Source: JAFDVL01 sp043783625 (GTDB lineage Bacteria > Acidobacteriota > Blastocatellia > RBC074). Taken from it: a stretch of DNA of 64,000 bases. The notes beneath the pieces are model-generated. The model did not search any database. It saw only the letters and a list, made by a program, of their open reading frames with translations, and had not been told where the DNA came from. Shown piece after piece: positions 59,631-64,000 of the stretch. Numbering within the stretch: position 1 is the first letter of the stretch; every line of letters starts with the position of its first letter. The translations under genes were made by a program, and so were the position numbers. The DNA is taken from positions 1 through 64,000 of the forward strand of contig JAYVZE010000051.1 in NCBI GenBank assembly GCA_043783625.1, written 5' to 3'.

Positions 59631-60112
59631 AAGCGGGGTTCAAGCCTGAAGAAAGTACCGTCACATTGTTTACCGCTGAAGCTCCGCGTGGTGTCAGCGA
59701 ACATTACGCCCGCACGGGACGTACTATTTTGCAGACCATTGCTTACACGCTGGCAACGTCGTGGAGCTATCGTGTTTGTGCGATGGTCGAAGCTTTTGTG
59801 GTGCTGTGTCCTGAGCATGTGAAAACATTGCATCGTGACGGCTTCACAAAAGAAAGTATTCGTGATTTCTTATACGAGAACACGGGAATTCCGATCAGGT
59901 ATTATTCAGAAAATGACGGCGGTGAAGGCACTCATCAGGCCTCTTATTATACAAAAGTGATGATTGATGGTGAAGAATGCTATCGTAAATTTGCTCGTCC
60001 TGAAGCGATAAAAATTATCGTGGCTGGTGGCACCGCAGGGAAATTTTCTGCGGTCATTAATAGCTGGGTCACAGGGTCGCGTGGCAGTCAGATTGTGACT
60101 TATCCAATTTAA
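59537..60112 (+). pseudogene. 3' part of a conserved gene of unknown function, joined to the thioredoxin-like gene
   Basis: The strongly coding part starts near GNPGKFSYCIAENEEENPWE and runs through PLHVEAGFKPEESTVTLF, TILQTIAYTLATSWSYRV, VVLCPEHVKTLHRDGFTKES and IKIIVAGGTAGKFSAVINSW to the stop. From memory this is the C-terminal half of an approximately 390-residue uncharacterised family that I recall near UGSC-type selenoproteins. The N-terminal half is absent. A start at 59537 is possible but has no ribosome site and overlaps the thioredoxin-like frame. It is treated as a truncated remnant. Confidence 0.55.
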
Positions 60113-60113
60113 C

Positions 60114-60260
60114 TCCCCTTTAGAAGTAAGCGGTGTGCATCTACAGAAATTACTTAACTCCGTAGGAGTGGAATCTCTTGGCGCTAGATGTCGCTCCGAT
60201 GGAGCTGGGGATCGTGATTGCATCGGTTTTCTACAAAGATTTCGCTCCTACGGAGCTTTG
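60114..60260. repeat. GCTCCTACGGAGC-type repeat region
   Basis: AACTCCGTAGGAGTGG, GTCGCTCCGATGGAGCTG and TTCGCTCCTACGGAGCTT are three relatives of one self-complementary unit spread over 150 bases. They fill the gap before the kinase gene. Similar elements are not seen elsewhere in the window. Confidence 0.7.
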
Positions 60261-60278
60261 GATAAAGCTGATTAATAA

Positions 60279-63200
60279 ATGAAAATAACTGCAATCAAAG
60301 AAAGAGCGGAAGAACTTTTTGACGAGGCTGTTAAATTGCCGACGCCGGAGCGAACGGCTTTTCTTTTTGAATCCTGTGACTCAAATCCTGCGCTGCTGGA
60401 GGAAGTGAAAACGTTAATTTCTGCGCACGAACAATCCGAAAATTCCAACCCTGATTTAAGCGGAGCCAGAACGATCCCCATCGCTGTGGAAACGCTGTTG
60501 GTCGAGCGTGTCATCAATCATTACAAAGTCAAAGAAATGCTGGGGCGCGGCGGCATGGGAGAAGTCTACAAAGCCATTGATACCAAGCTGGGAAGAACTG
60601 TCGCCATCAAAACTCTCTCGCCCGGATTGATTGATAAACCGACAGCACGACAACGATTTTTTAGAGAAGCCAGGGCTGCTTCGATCCTTTCGCATCCGAG
60701 CATCTGCACTGTTTATGAAGTCGGACAGCACGAAGAGACAGTCTTTATTGCGATGCAATACATCCAAGGCGAAACGCTCGCACGCCTGATTTCAAACAAA
60801 GCGTTATCAATCGAAACGACGCTCGCGTATGCGCTGGATGTGGCGGATGCACTGCACGAAGCACATCAGCACGAGATTATTCACCGCGACATCAAACCAT
60901 CAAACGTAATTGTGAATGAACGCAACGTCGCGGTCGTGCTGGATTTTGGACTGGCCAAGCAAATCCATTCTGAAGCGAGATCGGATTCAGAAACTCCCGC
61001 GCTTGAAGATGTCACGACGCATTTGGGAATCATCGGTACGATTCCGTATATGTCGCCGGAGCAGGCGAGAAGCGGACAACTTGATGCCCGCAGCGATATT
61101 TTTTCCTTCGGCATCTTGCTTTACGAAATGCTGACGGGGCAGCGACCTTTTAATGGGCGCAACGATATAGATACGTTGCATTTGATTTTATATGATGAAC
61201 CGCAACTGGCCAGCGAAGTGAATCCGCAGGTAGCTTTGGAACTCGCCGAAATTCTCACCAAAGCCTTAGCGAAAGAGCCGGTTGAGAGATACCAGACGCT
61301 GGCAGAATTAAAGCAGGATTTAGTGGAGTTCATTCATCAGAAACACTATGTCGTGAGAGGGATTTCGACGGCTCGCAGCGGAGAGAAAAGGACGGCAGGA
61401 AATCAAGGAGCCGCCACTTTGCCAACTCATTTTGTGGAGACGCATGAGCTTTCCAAGAGTCCGCAAACCCAGCCCGGATTATCCGCCGCAGCCTTGACTG
61501 GAATTTTCTCGAAGCGCAATGTGCTGACCGTGGTGCTGGTGATGGCTCTGGCTGTTTGGTGGTTTAGCCGCAGCACGCAAACGGAAATACCGCCCATCGC
61601 TTCTTTGAAAATTTCTGAAGTTGTGAACTGGTCTGCAACTCCGGGCGAAGTCTACAGCATCGGCGCGTTTTCCCCTGACGCCAAACGCATCGCGTACAGT
61701 TCGACAGAAAGCGGATTAAAAAGCATCTGGGTGAAACAAACAACTGCCGGAAATCCGGTACAAATTACGACGGATGAATTCAAAAACGACAATCCGATTT
61801 GGTCGCCGGATGGTGAAGAAGTCGCGTTTATTTCGCTCAGGGGTAATCATCCCGGCATCTGGCGGATTCCTTATTTTGGAGGGACGCCGACAGAGCTCAA
61901 GCCGCTTCAAAATGGTGAAGGAGACGTTAGATTAAGATTCTGGTCAAAAAATAATAAGCTCTATTATCAGTTGAAAAATAATCTTTTTGCGTTGGATGTT
62001 GCCTCGCGTACGGTTAAGCAAATAACGAATTTTGATGCTCAAAGATCAAGCATTCCACCGATCAATATTTCACCGGATGAAGCGACCATTGCTTATGTCA
62101 ACATCGATGAAAAAGCGAATCAAAGCTTAATGGTGATGTCTGCGGAGGGCAGCAATAGTAGACAGGTTGCAACTGATCCGAATGAAATCCGAAACATCGT
62201 TTGGCATCCAGATGGTCAGCGAATACTTTACAGCGCACCTGTTGAAGGAGCCTTTCAAATCTTTGTTGCATCAAAAAATGGGAGCAAGCCTGCGCAGCTC
62301 ACCTTTGGCGATAAAGATGCTTTTGCCTTGGATGTTGCAGCGAATGGAGCAAAGATTTTATTCGGTTCCTCCAAAGAAGAATCTGATGTCTGGGGAGTCA
62401 ATGTTGCGACGGTAACTGAATTTTCAGTGGCGTCAGATATGACTTCAGAGCTATGGCCCGATGTTTCACCTGATGGCAAAACAGTCGTTTATCAATCCAT
62501 TAAAAATTTAAGTCAGGGCGATAAGTTAGCGAAAAGCTCGCTTCTAACAAAAGCACTCGGCAAGGAAAGTCAGCCTTATGAACTGGCGGCAGAGGGTTTG
62601 CTTTCGCAGTGGTCGCCTAATGGAAAGCAATTAGCTTTTATGCGTTCTGTCGGTGAAAATTTCAATCTCTTTACAGTTAAAAATACAGGTGGTGAAGAAA
62701 AGCAACTTGCTGGAGGGATGCTCTCAGTTGAGAATTCAGTACTGCCCTATAACCGTGTGCAGTCCAGTTATTTCAGTTGGTCGCCTGACAGTAACAGCAT
62801 TGTCTATGTCTCGAAAAAAGGCGGACAGTCCAACCTCTGGCAAGTTTCTGCTGATGGCACGAACGATCAGCAAATCACCGATAATGGGGAGGCAAATTTA
62901 GTCGTCTCTTGCCCCTTGTGGTCGTCTGATGGAAAACACCTTGCGTATACCACCAAACCAAACAAAATTGAGAATGGAAAACTTACCTATCGCGTTTGCG
63001 TCTTTGATGTTGCGACAAAGCAATCAAGGAATGTTTTTCAAGCGGAAAAACATTTGCGTTTATTAGGCTGGTCGCAAGATGAAAAAGGATTACTGCTCGC
63101 AGTTTTCCCGGGTAAAATTGTAAGTGGTTCTCCATCTGAAATAACCCTGGTACAAAGTTCAGTTGAACAGCCAGCGCAACGCAACATTGCCAGTTTACAA

Positions 63201-63446
63201 GTCGCCTATTATTACAATATTCATTTGTCTACAGATAGAAAAAATATTGCCTATGCCGCACACCAGGACGGCATAGATAACGTCTGGTTGATTCCTGCGA
63301 GTGGAGGTATCGCCAAAAAAATTACTGCTAACAATAATGCCCGGCTTTATTTTTCGAGTCTGGCCTGGGCACCGGATGGGAAAGCCATTTTCTTTGGCAA
63401 GCAATCGCGGTATAGCTTGCTCTCTATGCTTACCAACTTCAAATAA
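60279..63446 (+). CDS. Transmembrane Ser/Thr protein kinase with TolB/WD40-like propeller
   Basis: 1055 residues. After a 75-residue N-terminal helical region comes a PknB-type kinase: glycine loop LGRGGMGEV (88-96), Lys111 in VAIKTL, HRDIKPSN near 202, DFG near 221, and GTIPYMSPEQARSGQLDARSD. One membrane helix (NVLTVVLVMALAVWWFS) lies near residue 415. The external part is six or more TolB-like blades (IWSPDGEEVAF, IVWHPDGQRILYS, LWPDVSPDGKTVVYQ, LAWAPDGKAIFFG). Such kinases sense outside signals through the propeller and phosphorylate cytoplasmic proteins. It ends 17 bases before the BON-domain gene. Confidence 0.93.
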   Translation: MKITAIKERAEELFDEAVKLPTPERTAFLFESCDSNPALLEEVKTLISAHEQSENSNPDLSGARTIPIAVETLLVERVINHYKVKEMLGRGGMGEVYKAIDTKLGRTVAIKTLSPGLIDKPTARQRFFREARAASILSHPSICTVYEVGQHEETVFIAMQYIQGETLARLISNKALSIETTLAYALDVADALHEAHQHEIIHRDIKPSNVIVNERNVAVVLDFGLAKQIHSEARSDSETPALEDVTTHLGIIGTIPYMSPEQARSGQLDARSDIFSFGILLYEMLTGQRPFNGRNDIDTLHLILYDEPQLASEVNPQVALELAEILTKALAKEPVERYQTLAELKQDLVEFIHQKHYVVRGISTARSGEKRTAGNQGAATLPTHFVETHELSKSPQTQPGLSAAALTGIFSKRNVLTVVLVMALAVWWFSRSTQTEIPPIASLKISEVVNWSATPGEVYSIGAFSPDAKRIAYSSTESGLKSIWVKQTTAGNPVQITTDEFKNDNPIWSPDGEEVAFISLRGNHPGIWRIPYFGGTPTELKPLQNGEGDVRLRFWSKNNKLYYQLKNNLFALDVASRTVKQITNFDAQRSSIPPINISPDEATIAYVNIDEKANQSLMVMSAEGSNSRQVATDPNEIRNIVWHPDGQRILYSAPVEGAFQIFVASKNGSKPAQLTFGDKDAFALDVAANGAKILFGSSKEESDVWGVNVATVTEFSVASDMTSELWPDVSPDGKTVVYQSIKNLSQGDKLAKSSLLTKALGKESQPYELAAEGLLSQWSPNGKQLAFMRSVGENFNLFTVKNTGGEEKQLAGGMLSVENSVLPYNRVQSSYFSWSPDSNSIVYVSKKGGQSNLWQVSADGTNDQQITDNGEANLVVSCPLWSSDGKHLAYTTKPNKIENGKLTYRVCVFDVATKQSRNVFQAEKHLRLLGWSQDEKGLLLAVFPGKIVSGSPSEITLVQSSVEQPAQRNIASLQVAYYYNIHLSTDRKNIAYAAHQDGIDNVWLIPASGGIAKKITANNNARLYFSSLAWAPDGKAIFFGKQSRYSLLSMLTNFK

Positions 63447-63462
63447 ACAGGGGAGAACCGAT

Positions 63463-63903
63463 ATGTCAAAACAACTAATGTCCAGAAAAAGAATACTGAT
63501 ATTTTCGCTGATGGGATGTTTCATGCTGGCAGCAATAGCTGCCTTTAATGTTAATTCAACTCAGGCGGTCGTCATAGCTACGGTCGAGAATAAATGTGCG
63601 ACTGTCACGAGCGTAGATATTGTCAAATCAATCTATGCGCAGATGAAGATCAAATATGATGGTCAGAAAAGTCACATCAACGTGAGAGTCAAAGATAATA
63701 TCGTGACGTTGGAAGGGTGGGCGACTACCAAAGAGGTAAAGAAAGAAATTGAAAAATACGCAAAGAAAACCAAATGTGTGAAGAAGGTTGTTAACACTTT
63801 GGCAGTTGGGGTAACCGGAGGTTGTGGGCCGGGTCAGATAAAATGCGGCGACATCTGTATCTCCAGTCAGTCAGAATGCAATATTGGAATGCCGGAAAAT
63901 TAA
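63463..63903 (+). CDS. Secreted BON-domain protein
   Basis: 146 residues from the ATG after GGGGAG. The signal-like helix (ILIFSLMGCFMLAAIAAF) is followed by one BON domain (ATVTSVDIVKSIYAQMKIKYDG, then HINVRVKDNIVTLEGWATTKEVKKEIEKYAKK). A cysteine-rich tail follows (GGCGPGQIKCGDICIS and SECNIG). BON domains bind phospholipid membranes or peptidoglycan. The tail's paired cysteines suggest disulfides outside the cytoplasm. It is likely co-transcribed with the kinase. Confidence 0.82.
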   Translation: MSKQLMSRKRILIFSLMGCFMLAAIAAFNVNSTQAVVIATVENKCATVTSVDIVKSIYAQMKIKYDGQKSHINVRVKDNIVTLEGWATTKEVKKEIEKYAKKTKCVKKVVNTLAVGVTGGCGPGQIKCGDICISSQSECNIGMPEN

Positions 63904-64000
63904 AACTGTAAGGAGTTCAGAGTTCACATTTTAGCAGGGGCGCAAAGTATGCCGAATTGTGGCTCTGAGCTTTAATTCAAATTAATTCAGGGGGAGGTCA
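63904..64000. other. Window end, no gene
   Basis: After the BON gene comes a partial GTTCAGAGT-type element (GTTCAGAGTTCACATT to GGCTCTGAGC). The window then ends with GGGGGAGGTCA, probably the ribosome-binding site of a gene beyond the edge. Confidence 0.5.

Noticed and set aside
1..64000. CRISPR arrays, rRNA and tRNA genes, transposases
   Set aside because: Read for but not recognised: the repeats are palindromic and unspaced, no tRNA-like T-arm/acceptor set was found, and no transposase domain is encoded. A tRNAscan or Infernal run would settle the RNA genes.

Overview
The window looks like a chromosome segment of an Acidobacteriota bacterium, most likely class Blastocatellia. This is an inference from gene content. 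The markers are a VWFA-related secreted protein of the acidobacterial type, a large Oar-like TonB-dependent receptor with a carboxypeptidase-regulatory N-terminus, a secreted TPR-CHAT protein, a non-canonical sigma/anti-sigma pair, a Ser/Thr kinase carrying a TolB-like propeller, and a very high density of intergenic palindromic repeats. No rRNA, tRNA, CRISPR array, transposase or phage gene was recognised.

Layout. 1-3.3 kb: the end of an M48-like protein, a TPR protein and a purple acid phosphatase. 3.4-5.6 kb: a lipoprotein, a Phd/VapC toxin-antitoxin pair, an orphan AtpZ-like membrane protein and an RmlD-like reductase. 5.6-7.2 kb: an AT-rich, Bacteroidota-looking island with one propeller lipoprotein, bracketed by inverted GTTGTGCG/CGCACAAC octamers. 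8.5-12.4 kb: prfB with its programmed +1 frameshift, then ftsK. 12.36-12.65 kb: an AT-rich gap with a cluster of DnaA-box-like sites. 12.7-22.1 kb: a hexulose-phosphate-synthase-like enzyme, the sigma/anti-sigma pair, a complete MFP/ATPase/permease ABC efflux system and the CHAT protein. 22.3-27.2 kb: a decayed HExxH metallopeptidase, an acetyltransferase carrying a palindrome inside its reading frame, the VWA protein, yggS-yggT-yggU and a PilZ protein. 27.5-32 kb: a PilT-type ATPase, NAD kinase, a rhomboid protease and an MFS transporter. 32-38 kb: the TonB receptor, a Tat-exported Gfo/Idh oxidoreductase and a metallo-beta-lactamase-fold hydrolase.

38.1-45.5 kb is the metabolic core: a divergent Lrp regulator, a class IV aminotransferase, phenylalanine hydroxylase, 4-hydroxyphenylpyruvate dioxygenase, homogentisate dioxygenase, a conserved protein of unknown function, and fumarylacetoacetase. 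Together they would convert phenylalanine and tyrosine to fumarate and acetoacetate. No maleylacetoacetate isomerase is visible. The unknown protein lies exactly between the enzymes that make and use the isomerised intermediate, so it is the best lead in the window for a new function.

45.5-64 kb holds a secreted VOC protein, a P460-like c-type protein, a sulfatase, a BrnT/BrnA pair, a STAND-type ATPase remnant without its P-loop, a secreted DinB protein, a run of exported amide/ester hydrolases (penicillin-acylase type, D-aminoacylase type, amidase, esterase), a deletion scar joining a thioredoxin-like gene to the 3' half of another gene, a Ser/Thr kinase and a BON-domain protein.

A second theme is at least seven families of palindromic elements. 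They fill most gaps, nest inside one another, supply start or stop codons of several genes, and in two or three cases sit in frame inside coding sequence.
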